From: Rhodoferax_B sp049316285
Lineage (GTDB): Bacteria; Pseudomonadota; Gammaproteobacteria; Burkholderiales; Burkholderiaceae_C
Assembly: GCF_049316285.1 (NCBI RefSeq)
Contig: NZ_JBMOXA010000011.1
Location: 1-64,000, forward strand
Length of the DNA: 64,000 nt
Direction: 5' to 3'
This document shows, piece by piece, positions 23,354 through 33,071 of this stretch. Below the pieces are notes generated by a model. That model made no database searches. It was not told where the DNA came from and was given only the letters and a program-made list of their open reading frames with translations. A program made the position numbers and the translations under genes. Within the stretch, counting starts at the first letter, position 1. Every line of letters begins with the position of its first letter.

Positions 23354-25165
23354 GTGAATGCCCCAACCATGCGTAATGCGTCTCATCAGCCGGAATTATT
23401 TTTCGGCCGATTTTGCTTGCGCCCTGTTGAGCGTTTACTACTCGACGAAGGCGAACCTCTTGCCCTGGGGTCGCGTGCATTCGATCTTCTTCTGACCCTC
23501 GTTGATCGGTCCGGCCAAGTCGTTGGGAGAGACGAACTTCTAAAGTCAGTGTGGCCGACCACCGTCGTTGAAGAAACCAGTCTGCGTTTTCATATCTCCG
23601 CCTTGCGTAAAGTGCTCGGAGACGGGCGGAACGGGGCTCGCTACATCACAAACGTTGCTGGACGCGGCTACAGCTTTGTCGCTCCAATTCGCCACTCCAC
23701 TGAGCCTCTTCAGACGGTCAAGCCTGACCCTGTTAAGGGCTCAAAGTGCACGGCCCGCGAAACACGTTATGTATTTGCCCCGCGACCTTTGCCGTCCAGG
23801 TTGACCCCGGTTGTTGGACGGGATGATTCGGTCGCAACCATTTCTTCGTTGCTGTCACAGCGACGCCTTGTCACGATCGTGGGTTCAGGTGGTGTTGGTA
23901 AGACGACTGTCGCACTTGAAGTTGCAAAACGCTTGGTGGAATCCTATGCCGATGGGGTCCATCTAGTAGACCTCTCTGATTTTTCTGATCAGGCGGACGT
24001 GCACAGGGCGCTGGCAGATGCGATCGGTGTCGAAGCCAACGCGGGAAGCTGCGCAGGGACTTCCATCCACGATCTGTGGTCCGGCATCTGCATGACGCTC
24101 CACTCCCGTCGTTTGCTACTGGTGATAGACAACTGTGAGCACTTAATTGATGCAGTAGCTCGTCTTACAGAAAGTGTGTTGAGGGTTGCGCCTGGGGTCT
24201 CAATCCTAGCCACCAGCCGCGAGGCCTTGGATGCAGAGAGCGAATGGGTCCATCGCCTTCCACCTCTATCCATCTCGGGAACCGATGCGCCAGCGTCGCC
24301 GGCGGCAGCCTTGATGTTCAGCGGTATTCAGTTATTTGTTTCGCGTGCAGATGCACACTCGAACGAAATCGTACTGACGCAAGACACGCTGAGAGAAGTT
24401 GTCGAGCTATGTCGACTGTTGGACGGTAATCCCCTTGCACTGGAATTGGCTGCCATCCGTGTTTCTAGCCTTGGCGTCAAAGGATTAGTCGCGCGCGCCG
24501 ATGATTTTGCGGAATTGCTATCGCGCGGAAGACGAACCGCGCATCGGCGTCACAGCAGTTTGATGGAGTCTCTTGAATGGAGTTACGGCCTGCTGGCCGA
24601 AACCGAACAGATTGTCTTTCGCCGACTTTCTGTACTGCGTGGAGACTTCGACCTTCGTTGCGCTTTCGAAATAGTGAGATTTGGCTTTGAAGAGAATCTC
24701 GACTCCCCACCTCTGGACGAGTCGTCCGTGGTGGACGCCCTGATGAAGTTAGTCACCAAGTCGCTGATCGTGCGTGACGCCTCAGTCGCAAGTGCGAGTT
24801 ATCGGCTTCAGAACACCACCCGTGGTTTTGCTCGGCACAAACTGGTCGAATGCGGCGAGTCTCGGACCGCGCAGTATGCGCATGCACTGTACGCCATGCG
24901 CCGCATGGAAAGAGTGAGTGCGGCCTCCGCAAAAGATCCGACGCAGGCAGAACTTAAGCGCTTGCAGCCAGACGTTAGCGCGGCAATAGAATGGGCCTCT
25001 TCAGCCGATGGCAATACTGCCCTGGCAATTGACCTCTCAGATGCTTTGGAATGCCTGAACGCCCGTCGTCCAGTTGAACGCCGCCCCATACCTCAACCCA
25101 CGAAAGTGGCGCCTGAGGAGGCGGATTATTTGAGGCCGTGGCCAGCGACTGTCGGCGCCGGTTAA
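23354..25165 (+). CDS. STAND regulator 1: OmpR-type wHTH plus NB-ARC ATPase, lacking TPRs
   Basis: 603 residues from GTG 23354 (ATG 23369 is an alternative). An OmpR/PhoB-type winged helix lies at about 12-108 (LLTLVDRSGQVVGRDELLKS, then SLRFHISALRKVLG). The NB-ARC ATPase has Walker A GSGGVGKTT (about 177-185), Walker B LLLVIDNCEH, TSREAL and GNPLALELAA. The protein stops where its neighbour begins its repeat region, and the last 40 residues (Pro/Arg/Glu-rich) look unrelated, suggesting C-terminal truncation. Such proteins are ATP-switched transcription regulators. It is the first of three tandem homologues. Confidence 0.88.
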   Translation: MNAPTMRNASHQPELFFGRFCLRPVERLLLDEGEPLALGSRAFDLLLTLVDRSGQVVGRDELLKSVWPTTVVEETSLRFHISALRKVLGDGRNGARYITNVAGRGYSFVAPIRHSTEPLQTVKPDPVKGSKCTARETRYVFAPRPLPSRLTPVVGRDDSVATISSLLSQRRLVTIVGSGGVGKTTVALEVAKRLVESYADGVHLVDLSDFSDQADVHRALADAIGVEANAGSCAGTSIHDLWSGICMTLHSRRLLLVIDNCEHLIDAVARLTESVLRVAPGVSILATSREALDAESEWVHRLPPLSISGTDAPASPAAALMFSGIQLFVSRADAHSNEIVLTQDTLREVVELCRLLDGNPLALELAAIRVSSLGVKGLVARADDFAELLSRGRRTAHRRHSSLMESLEWSYGLLAETEQIVFRRLSVLRGDFDLRCAFEIVRFGFEENLDSPPLDESSVVDALMKLVTKSLIVRDASVASASYRLQNTTRGFARHKLVECGESRTAQYAHALYAMRRMERVSAASAKDPTQAELKRLQPDVSAAIEWASSADGNTALAIDLSDALECLNARRPVERRPIPQPTKVAPEEADYLRPWPATVGAG

Positions 25166-25243
25166 AACCACCAATTCAGTGGCTGCACCACTGCCATCTG
25201 TAGGGCGTAGAAGCGCGTTCTATATGAAATCCAGCAATACACG

Positions 25244-28135
25244 ATGAACCAAGCCGAGCTGCTTTTACGTTTCGGCCCCTTCGAACTTTATCCCTCACGC
25301 AAACTGCTGCTGGAGCGAGACAAACCTGTGCGTCTCGGCAGTCGGGCCTTTGCTTTACTCGTCGCATTGGTAACCCGTTCCGACGAAGTTCTGAGTCATG
25401 AAGAACTCATCTCAATCGTCTGGCCCACGACGATCGTAGAAGAAGCAAATTTGCGCGTCCACATGTCTGCGCTGCGCAAGGCGCTGGGCGATGGTCAAAC
25501 GGACACGCGCTACATCATCAATGAGCCCGGCCACGGATATCGATTTGTCGCACGCGTCGAAAGAGATGAAGTTGAGGAGTCTGGTGCATTGGAAGGCACC
25601 TGGCTTCACTCGGCAGTTCACAATCTGCCTTCGCGGCTGACCAGAATGCTTGGTCGTGCCGGCGCCACGGCAGACGTCATCGCGCGCCTCAAAGATCAAC
25701 GACTTCTGACCATTGTCGGAGCCGGAGGAATGGGGAAGACCACCGTCGCACTCGCCATCGCAGAAGAAGTGGCAGAGTCTTTCTATGACGGGGTTCGTTT
25801 AATTGATCTTTCGCCAGTCCAAGATGGCGAGCTGTTGCCGACTACCGCCTGGAGCGCTTTCGACGTCGGCACCTTGCCGTTTTCCGAGGACCCAATGAAG
25901 GGGTTGGTGAACGGGTTAGCAGAAAAAAGGATGCTGCTGGTGCTCGACAACTGCGAGCACATGGTCGAGGCGGCGGTCCATTTTGTCGAAACCATTCTTA
26001 AATCTGCGCCTGCAGTGCACATTTTGGCAACGAGTCGCGAGCCTCTCCGCGCTGAAGGTGAGTTTGTATATCAACTCGCGGCTCTAGCGCTGCCCGCGGA
26101 AGATCTCCAAAACGATTTCTGTCAGGTACAGCATTCGCCGGCTGTTCAACTTTTTGTCGAGCGAGCGATGGCCAACGCAGACAGTTTCAGTCTGACGCGG
26201 CACAACATGCAAACGGTGGTACAGGTCTGCCGACAACTCGACGGCATTCCTCTCGCCATCGAGTTGGCTGCGAGCCAGGTCGACTCCTTGGGACTGAGTG
26301 CGCTAGCGAATCGGATCGATGATCGGTTTCGCCTGCTGACTCGTGGCAGGCGGTCGGCACTGCCAAGGCACCGCACTCTATTGGCCCTTCTGGATTGGAG
26401 CTACGAGCTATTAACGGCGACGGAGCGCATCGTGTTTCGTCGACTAGCGGTGTTTTGCTCCAGTTTCTCGCTTGAGAGCGCCATTCGCATCGCAGCGTTT
26501 CATCAGATCCGCCCTAATGATGTGATCGACTCTGTGTTGAGCTTGGTATCAAAGTCTCTTATTGCGACCGATACCAGCGGAGAACACATCTTTTATCGCT
26601 ACCTGTTTTCCACGCGCTCCTACGCCACGGCGAAGGCACAAGAATTTAGCGAGGATTCTGTTGTCGCCGGACGCCATGCGGCCCATTTTTTGGACTCGGT
26701 TCTCGAACTGGTCGCGTCGACAACCATCGCGCCGTTTGCTGTACGGGTGTGCGCACTCCGCCGAATGTCAGACGATATTCGCGCGGCAATTTCCTGGGCA
26801 GCCTCAACAACAGATAGCGCGGCCGTAGGTGTCCGTTTAGCGGTGGCCGCTATTGACGCATCACAACGCACAGGGTTCTCCTTCGACGAATATGGCCGCT
26901 ATCTCGACCAGGTACTCCAGCAACTAGAGCGCTCCGATCATCCCGAGCCAGAACTCGAGCTTTATGGGCTATCAGCACTTTGCGCAGCCAGCGGGCAGAC
27001 CACGTCAGTGCGCCGCTCATACTCAGACCTGGTTGCGCGTACTCTTCAGTTAAGCGCGCTACCGGGCCCTACGGATGAACGCATCGCAGCCTTGTTTGGG
27101 GCAACGGTCGCTTCGTTTGGTGCAGGTCGCTATCAAGACGCACAGAGACTATTAGAACGCCTGGGCCAGATCACAGTAGGCGAATGGCACCCTGTGAGCG
27201 TTGCAGTTGTAGACCGCCTCAGTGTTCTTGTGAGCCACTATCTCGGCGAGCACGACAGAGCCCAGGAACTCTCAAAGCGAGTGTTGGCCGCTAATTTTGA
27301 AGGAATTCAAAGGCGATTTATTCCCGAGATACCGCTGCAAGTATCCATGAGGATTGTTCGCGCACGCATCCTCTGGCTACGGGGTTACGCCGACCAAGCT
27401 GAAAGCGAGGCCGAAGAGGCCATACAGCATGCATATATCGGAGGCGTCGAGCATGCTCTAGCAGCCTGCCAAGCATTGGGTTTAGCCGTATTGCCGATCG
27501 CTCTCTGGCGGGGCGATACTGGTCGTGTGACGGACTATGTTGCCAAGCTCAAAGAAATCTCCACGCGGGTATCGCTGAGCTATTGGATGTCGTGGGCCCA
27601 AAGCTATGAGGCCGTTCTTATGTGGGGGAATCGTGACGAACAACATTCAGCCTTGCGGTGGGAGCCTCCTGAGAACGCTAAAGAATTAGACCATCTAGGC
27701 ACCTTCGTTGAGGACTTCGTCACAGCGCGAACAGTCTCGCGAGCAACGGCGGGTGAGGCGCTCTGGTGTGCGCCCGAAATTCTCCGCGTTCATGGCGTAC
27801 GACTGCTACGAAAGGACGATGCAGAAGCCAACGCAGAAGGCGAGGCGTTATTGCAGAGTGCTCTGAAGCTGGCAAGTGATCAGCATGCTCCGGCATGGGA
27901 GCTGCGGATCGCAACAAGCTTGGCCGATCTTTGGCACAAACAAGGCTTTTCAGACGATGCGCGAGCTTTGTTAACCAGCACACTTGAGCGCTGTGCTGAG
28001 GGGGCCGAGACAAAGGATCCGCTGCGGGCAAAAGCCATCTTGCAGAAGATCGCTCAAGATGAGCATGGCGCGAACCCTAGCGTCGGCAAAAAGACGAAAC
28101 CAGCTTTACATGCCCGAGCGAGAATCACCTTGTGA
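25244..28135 (+). CDS. STAND regulator 2: wHTH, NB-ARC ATPase and TPR-like repeats
   Basis: 963 residues. The winged helix (about 8-106) has SHEELISIVWPTTIVEEANL and RVHMSALRKALGDG. The ATPase has GAGGMGKTT (about 159-167), MLLVLDNCEH, ILATSREPL and LDGIPLAIELAA. From about 560 to the end, helical repeats of TPR type carry blocks such as LWLRGYADQAESEAEEAIQH. The architecture matches COG3903-type predicted ATPases and SARP-like regulators, in which ligand binding to the repeats releases ATP-dependent oligomerisation. The stop overlaps the third gene by 4 bp. A CAGTGG/CCACTG inverted repeat at 25177-25193 lies in the upstream gap. Confidence 0.9.
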   Translation: MNQAELLLRFGPFELYPSRKLLLERDKPVRLGSRAFALLVALVTRSDEVLSHEELISIVWPTTIVEEANLRVHMSALRKALGDGQTDTRYIINEPGHGYRFVARVERDEVEESGALEGTWLHSAVHNLPSRLTRMLGRAGATADVIARLKDQRLLTIVGAGGMGKTTVALAIAEEVAESFYDGVRLIDLSPVQDGELLPTTAWSAFDVGTLPFSEDPMKGLVNGLAEKRMLLVLDNCEHMVEAAVHFVETILKSAPAVHILATSREPLRAEGEFVYQLAALALPAEDLQNDFCQVQHSPAVQLFVERAMANADSFSLTRHNMQTVVQVCRQLDGIPLAIELAASQVDSLGLSALANRIDDRFRLLTRGRRSALPRHRTLLALLDWSYELLTATERIVFRRLAVFCSSFSLESAIRIAAFHQIRPNDVIDSVLSLVSKSLIATDTSGEHIFYRYLFSTRSYATAKAQEFSEDSVVAGRHAAHFLDSVLELVASTTIAPFAVRVCALRRMSDDIRAAISWAASTTDSAAVGVRLAVAAIDASQRTGFSFDEYGRYLDQVLQQLERSDHPEPELELYGLSALCAASGQTTSVRRSYSDLVARTLQLSALPGPTDERIAALFGATVASFGAGRYQDAQRLLERLGQITVGEWHPVSVAVVDRLSVLVSHYLGEHDRAQELSKRVLAANFEGIQRRFIPEIPLQVSMRIVRARILWLRGYADQAESEAEEAIQHAYIGGVEHALAACQALGLAVLPIALWRGDTGRVTDYVAKLKEISTRVSLSYWMSWAQSYEAVLMWGNRDEQHSALRWEPPENAKELDHLGTFVEDFVTARTVSRATAGEALWCAPEILRVHGVRLLRKDDAEANAEGEALLQSALKLASDQHAPAWELRIATSLADLWHKQGFSDDARALLTSTLERCAEGAETKDPLRAKAILQKIAQDEHGANPSVGKKTKPALHARARITL

Positions 28136-30588
28136 CAGAAGCATCACATCAGATTTTCCAGCCCATTTTTGGTCGAGATGCCGTGATCGAAGAGTTGGAG
28201 ACGCAACTTGCATCGCGCAGACTTGTCACGCTTGTAGGGTCCGGTGGCATTGGTAAAACAACAGTTGCCCACGCTTTAGCCAAACGAATATCACATGTAT
28301 GGCCCGACGGCATTGTGGGCGTTGAGTTAGCAGCCCTTTACGACCCCAACCTTCTTGCAAGTACGCTGGCGGCAGCATTGGATCTCCCTGTGAGTTCAAT
28401 GATCGACGTCAAAAGCGTCAAGGCCAAAGTCTTGGCTTATTTGCAAGAGAAGCGAATTCTTCTAGTACTCGATAGCTGCGAAAGCCAAATTGAAGCGGTA
28501 GCTGAACTAGTGGAGTCGTTACTGGGGGCCACACAATACATGCAGGTGCTCGCCACTAGTCGTGAGCCACTACTGACCTCAGACGAGTGGGTGCATCGTT
28601 TAGCCCCCATCGGTCTACCAAAAGATCTAAAGGGAATTTCCCCTGACGAGGCCCTTTCCTTCCCCGCTATTGCCATGTTTGCGAAATGCGCGGGCAGCCG
28701 GGGCGTGGCGTTTGAACTGACCGAACACAATGTCGCGAGCGTCGTCGACCTGTGCATGAGGCTTGACGGTATCCCATTGGCCATCGAACTCGCTGCTGCG
28801 GCGATGAGCGAAGTCGGGGTCGAACAATTGACTTCGCAACTTGGAGAGCATGTACTGGCTCTAGAGGATGACAATCAAACAACGCACGCGCGGCACAGAA
28901 CGCTTGGCGCCATGTTCGACTGGAGTTACGAAAGACTAGACGCAAGCGAAAAACGCGCGTTTCGGCGGCTTTCTGTTTTTCGCGGCACATTCAGTATCGA
29001 GTCGGCAGTTGCGGTTGTCGCACATCAAGCCAGCACGAAAGCAGCGGCAACGAACATCGTGTTCCGTCTGATCGAAAAGTCACTCGTCAGTAACGCCAAC
29101 ACGAAAGGTGATGGACGTTTTCGCTTGCTAGACACGACTCGAGCCTATGCGTCTCAACAGCTTGAATCTGATGCCGAGCGCAGTATCGCAAAGCGAATCC
29201 ATGCGGAGCACATACGCAACATCCTTTCGCGCGTGGAGCGTGATTGGGAGCAGATGCCAATTGCGCAATGGCGAGCAGAGTATGTTTCATGGCTGGACGA
29301 CGTGCGGGCAGCCTTGCATTGGGCATATTCTGAAGGGGGAGACCCGGAACTCGGAATCAAACTGACTGTCGATTTCTTTCCTTTGGCAGACAAGACCTCT
29401 CTTATGACAGATCTTGACATCCAAATCGACACAGCGCTGAAGGTCTTGTCCACGCTGCTTCATCCACTGCCATGGTATGAAATGCGGCTGAAAACGGCCA
29501 TTGGCTTGGTCTATCAGCGAAAGCAGATCGAACAGCCCGAGATGGAAACGCAGTTGGAGTCTGCTTTCAACGTCGCGCGCACGACTGGGTCTGTCAAACA
29601 TCAGATCGGTCCACTATTGGCCCTGTGGAGTACAGCGTTCCAGCATGGGAACTATCCTCGTGCGCTCACCTGGTCAAATCGCATGGGAAAAGTGGCGAGC
29701 GAATATGCAGACACATTCGCACAACTCACGTCGGAACGAACTGAAGCTCAATCACTGCACTTTCTTGGCCAACACAACGATGCGCTGCGCTTGGCTCAGC
29801 ACGTTCGCGAAAAGGGTTGGCAGCGCATTCCGCTAGGCTACACGCCCTCAGCCGTAGACCTACGCGTTTCCATGGGAATACTGATCGCCCGCATCCACTG
29901 GATGCAGGGCCTTGCAACTCAGGCATCCACCGAAGCGTCGGCGTGCCTTGAAGCGGCCGCCAAAGATTCACCCACAGCCTTGGTTCAGGCGCTTGGACTG
30001 GCAGCCATCCCAATTGCAATCTGGCGCGGAGACACCGCTCTAGCATCCACGCTTGTTGCTCAACTCAAGGCTCATGCCGCTGAATTCGGATTCGAGTATT
30101 GGATGGCCTGGGGCACGCGCTACGAAGCGACGCTGAAGACCCATGTTGGACGACACAATGAGCCTCGTGCCGGGATGGCTTCCAGCTATGGGGCTAACGC
30201 AAACAAGCTGTCAGATCACATCTGTTCCATCGATCCGATTTTCTGGAGTTCAACCTCCATGGATCGAGTCCGCTCCGGCGCTGTCGGCTGGTGTGCATCA
30301 GAGGTCATACGCGGATTTGGAGAGCGTATGTTGCTGAATGGTGGCGCAACAATTTCTTCCGTAGCATCGGCAGCGGAAGCTTGCTTCACTGAAGCCATTG
30401 CAATTGCTCAACGCCAACAAGCCCTGGCGTGGGAGCTGCGTGCAACAATGAGCAAGGCGAGACTACTTGCAATCGGCAACCGGGTAGAAATGGCTGCCAC
30501 TATCCTCGGCACCGTAACGGCGCGCTTCACCGAAGGGCAGGACACCGCTGACTTGATAGCCGCGAGAGCCTTGTTGCAAGGCCTCTAG
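28132..30588 (+). CDS. STAND protein 3: NB-ARC ATPase and TPR-like repeats, no DNA-binding domain
   Basis: 818 residues from GTG 28132, which overlaps the stop of STAND 2 (GTGA). The NB-ARC module starts almost at once: FGRDAVIEELETQLASRRLV, then GSGGIGKTT at about 37-45, ILLVLDSCES, VLATSREPL and LDGIPLAIELAA. The rest is TPR-like. It has no winged helix, in contrast to the two upstream homologues. Coupled translation with STAND 2 suggests equal amounts and a hetero-oligomer in which only one partner contacts DNA. That partnership is inference. Confidence 0.88.
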   Translation: MTEASHQIFQPIFGRDAVIEELETQLASRRLVTLVGSGGIGKTTVAHALAKRISHVWPDGIVGVELAALYDPNLLASTLAAALDLPVSSMIDVKSVKAKVLAYLQEKRILLVLDSCESQIEAVAELVESLLGATQYMQVLATSREPLLTSDEWVHRLAPIGLPKDLKGISPDEALSFPAIAMFAKCAGSRGVAFELTEHNVASVVDLCMRLDGIPLAIELAAAAMSEVGVEQLTSQLGEHVLALEDDNQTTHARHRTLGAMFDWSYERLDASEKRAFRRLSVFRGTFSIESAVAVVAHQASTKAAATNIVFRLIEKSLVSNANTKGDGRFRLLDTTRAYASQQLESDAERSIAKRIHAEHIRNILSRVERDWEQMPIAQWRAEYVSWLDDVRAALHWAYSEGGDPELGIKLTVDFFPLADKTSLMTDLDIQIDTALKVLSTLLHPLPWYEMRLKTAIGLVYQRKQIEQPEMETQLESAFNVARTTGSVKHQIGPLLALWSTAFQHGNYPRALTWSNRMGKVASEYADTFAQLTSERTEAQSLHFLGQHNDALRLAQHVREKGWQRIPLGYTPSAVDLRVSMGILIARIHWMQGLATQASTEASACLEAAAKDSPTALVQALGLAAIPIAIWRGDTALASTLVAQLKAHAAEFGFEYWMAWGTRYEATLKTHVGRHNEPRAGMASSYGANANKLSDHICSIDPIFWSSTSMDRVRSGAVGWCASEVIRGFGERMLLNGGATISSVASAAEACFTEAIAIAQRQQALAWELRATMSKARLLAIGNRVEMAATILGTVTARFTEGQDTADLIAARALLQGL

Positions 30589-30604
30589 AGCAATGCCTTC
30601 TAGA

Positions 30605-31957
30605 CTAGATTAACGCCCTTAATTGTCGTCCTCTTGGCATAACGACCAGCAGCACCAGACTTAGGGCTAAAGCAACGCCTATTGCACCAAACATGGTGTT
30701 CGCCCCTCCACTGCGCAGTAGCGGAATCAGTAACAGCGGCGCGGCAACCGCACCGATGCGATTCATAGCCCAGGCGGCCGAAATTGACGATGCCCGAGAT
30801 GCGGTTGTAAACAGCTCTGCTCCGTACACATTCAGCACAGACACATAGAGCGATGAAAAAACATTGAAGCTCACAATGCTCAAGATCAGCCAAGCTTGAG
30901 TGTTGACCATCACAAAACAGCCACCGCTAATCGCCATAAAAACAGCGCACAGACCCAGCGCGAGGCGACGCTCGATACGATCAACGGTATGCGCTGTAAG
31001 TAGCGAGCCGACTAGCGGACCAAAAGTAGCCAAGCCAACATACAGAAGGGTGTCAGCCAAGTTGAACCCCTTTTGAGTTAAGACCGCGCCAGTCAGCAAA
31101 GGAAACGCAACGGTTGACCAAGGACTAAGCAAGAACAACAAACCGACCAGCGCCCATTTTTTATGCTTCGCCATCCCTTCCTCGGGATTGGCCAGTGGCA
31201 CAGCTTCTGCCGGCAAACTGTTCCCAGGTCGCACATCAGTAGGGCTCTTCCATAGGGGAGCTGAGCGCTCAAACCGTCCCAGCGCCGCTAAAGCTTGTTC
31301 GAGGCGTCCTTGGGACTCAAGCCAGCGCGGAGATTCAGGAAGAACAGCAGAAAGCGCACCAACTAAGAGTGCCCCCGCGCCTCCAATGATGAAACCCCAA
31401 CGCCACGCCTCCAGGCCTAACAGATTCATCGGCGTCAACCAGCGGATTACAAAGATTCCGATGGCCGGGCCGAGGGCTGCAAGGGCAATGGTCACGAAGA
31501 TCAGCGCCCCCCGTCTTGCTGGCGGGAGCAAGTCCGTCAGATAGGCGATCACCAAGGGAGGAAAGGCGCCTAGGGCTAAACCAGAGACGCCTCGAAACAA
31601 GGTCAACTGAGTAATGTCCGCGCTGATGGCTGCACCAAAGGACGACACCCCAAGCCACAGCAGAACACCGGTCAGAACCTTGCGGCGCCCATGTCGATCG
31701 GCCACCCATCCCAACAGCGGTGCCCCGACTACAGCACCGACGTAAACAGATGAGAGAAGCCAAGCGAGCTCCTGAGAGCCTCTTTGCTGCGGTGTCGCAG
31801 AGAACACCGCAGACAGAACACTTCCAAGTGCCATCTCCAGTAAATCGAAAGCAAACCCGGCAGAGCAGAGTGCGATTATCAAAACGTGCAGCGACGTAAT
31901 CGGCAAAGCATCAAGACGATGTGCGATCGCGCGCTTCTCGAGTGGAGAGACGGGCAT
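30605..31957 (-). CDS. MFS transporter (sugar/aromatic-acid type)
   Basis: 450 residues with 12 predicted membrane segments. The loop 2-3 motif is GWVADRHGRRKVLTG, and its repeat in the second half is AHTVDRIERRLALG. The segment LPESPRWLESQGRLEQALAA at the end of the first half is typical of sugar-porter and AAHS-like MFS proteins. It ends tail to tail with STAND 3 (16 bp). The substrate is unknown. A palindrome at 32092-32104 lies in the divergent region toward the LuxR gene. Confidence 0.87.
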   Translation of the reverse strand: MPVSPLEKRAIAHRLDALPITSLHVLIIALCSAGFAFDLLEMALGSVLSAVFSATPQQRGSQELAWLLSSVYVGAVVGAPLLGWVADRHGRRKVLTGVLLWLGVSSFGAAISADITQLTLFRGVSGLALGAFPPLVIAYLTDLLPPARRGALIFVTIALAALGPAIGIFVIRWLTPMNLLGLEAWRWGFIIGGAGALLVGALSAVLPESPRWLESQGRLEQALAALGRFERSAPLWKSPTDVRPGNSLPAEAVPLANPEEGMAKHKKWALVGLLFLLSPWSTVAFPLLTGAVLTQKGFNLADTLLYVGLATFGPLVGSLLTAHTVDRIERRLALGLCAVFMAISGGCFVMVNTQAWLILSIVSFNVFSSLYVSVLNVYGAELFTTASRASSISAAWAMNRIGAVAAPLLLIPLLRSGGANTMFGAIGVALALSLVLLVVMPRGRQLRALI

Positions 31958-32091
31958 TGAATTCTTCTAGGAACAGCGAGAAAGAAGGCCGGAGCTTATC
32001 CGAGGCCTGTTCAGTCACTCGCCTCAAACACTGCGGGTCTCCCAAAATCTAACAAGTATTAACACTCGTGAGTCCAATGCGCCATCCCTGA

Positions 32092-32104
32092 GTGATCAGA
32101 TCAC
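32092..32104. promoter_or_regulatory. Perfect 13-bp palindrome between MFS and LuxR genes
   Basis: GTGATCAGATCAC has perfect 6-bp arms around a central A. It sits 135 bp from the MFS start and 75 bp from the luxR-type start, so it could serve both. The shape is Crp-like (GTGA...TCAC) but with unusually short spacing. Confidence 0.5.
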
Positions 32105-32178
32105 GTTCACTCACATCGATTTACTAGCCAATTTGATCCAACTAATGGATGCTCGCTAGAACAAAATAGAGGGCAAAC

Positions 32179-32853
32179 ATGCTTAATTCTGAGCAAATTA
32201 AAGTGGCTGTTTTCTGCGGAGAAACGCTGCTCACAGAAGGTGTCAAATTTACCTTGAGACGAGAGGAGCTGAAGGTCGTAGATTTGGATGCAGAGGCCAA
32301 CGTGATCGTCGCCGACTATGAGCCCGCCTTAAAAATGTTGACGGCGACCAGTTTCGATGCACGTCAAAAGGCGATGGCGAAACCCATTGTGGTCCTTTCT
32401 CATCGAGCCGGATGCAGCGAAATCCGCCATGCAATTTCTGCCGGAGCAAGGGGCTACCTCACGGCGGACTGCGGGGTTGCTGAAGTGGCGGCAGCCATTC
32501 GGAACGTTCATAGTGGCAAGAGATTTCTAAGCGCTGCGGCGGCCGCGAAATTGGCCGAAGAAATAGACTTCGAAAAACTGACCTCTCGCGAGCTTGAAGT
32601 TCTGCGCTTGGTGGCTGAAGGCTGTGCCAACAAGACAATTGCACGAGACTTGGATATCTCTGTGGGAACGGTGAAATCGCACGTGAAAGCCATTTTGCAT
32701 AAGCTCGACAGCAGCTCGCGAACCGCCGCAGCGGCAGTTGCCGAGCGCCGAGGTATGCTAAAGCTTCCGTCGATATCAATCGATAGCGGAACTTATGACG
32801 TAAGTAGACAGCCCAGACCGGCTGGAAAAGAACAGGTGGCTTTGCGCGCGTAG
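32179..32853 (+). CDS. LuxR/NarL-type regulator with degenerate receiver
   Basis: 224 residues. The C-terminal LuxR helix-turn-helix is intact (LTSRELEVLRLVAEGCANKT, IARDLDISVGTVKSHVKAIL). The N-terminal receiver-like domain keeps a possible phospho-acceptor Asp (VIVADYEP) but lacks the acidic pair at the end of strand 1 (VAVFCGETLL), so normal Mg2+-dependent phosphorylation is doubtful. No histidine kinase lies nearby. It may act as an atypical regulator of the adjacent MFS or phospholipase D genes. Confidence 0.87.
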   Translation: MLNSEQIKVAVFCGETLLTEGVKFTLRREELKVVDLDAEANVIVADYEPALKMLTATSFDARQKAMAKPIVVLSHRAGCSEIRHAISAGARGYLTADCGVAEVAAAIRNVHSGKRFLSAAAAAKLAEEIDFEKLTSRELEVLRLVAEGCANKTIARDLDISVGTVKSHVKAILHKLDSSSRTAAAAVAERRGMLKLPSISIDSGTYDVSRQPRPAGKEQVALRA

Positions 32854-33071
32854 TACCCGGGGGCGAGTCCGTGGACTAACCCATACGCCAGGTAATCGCG
32901 TCCCACCCCATGCGTGTATCGTTGAATCAGCGCCCCCCGATGACCCAAGGCGGTCGATCTGGCTTATGCCTCAAACAGAGATTGACCAATAGACGCAGCC
33001 CAGCTAACAGCAGCCACGATCGCTTCATCAATTGGAAAGAGGCTAAGTTAGCGCACGCCAGAGACCGGCTC

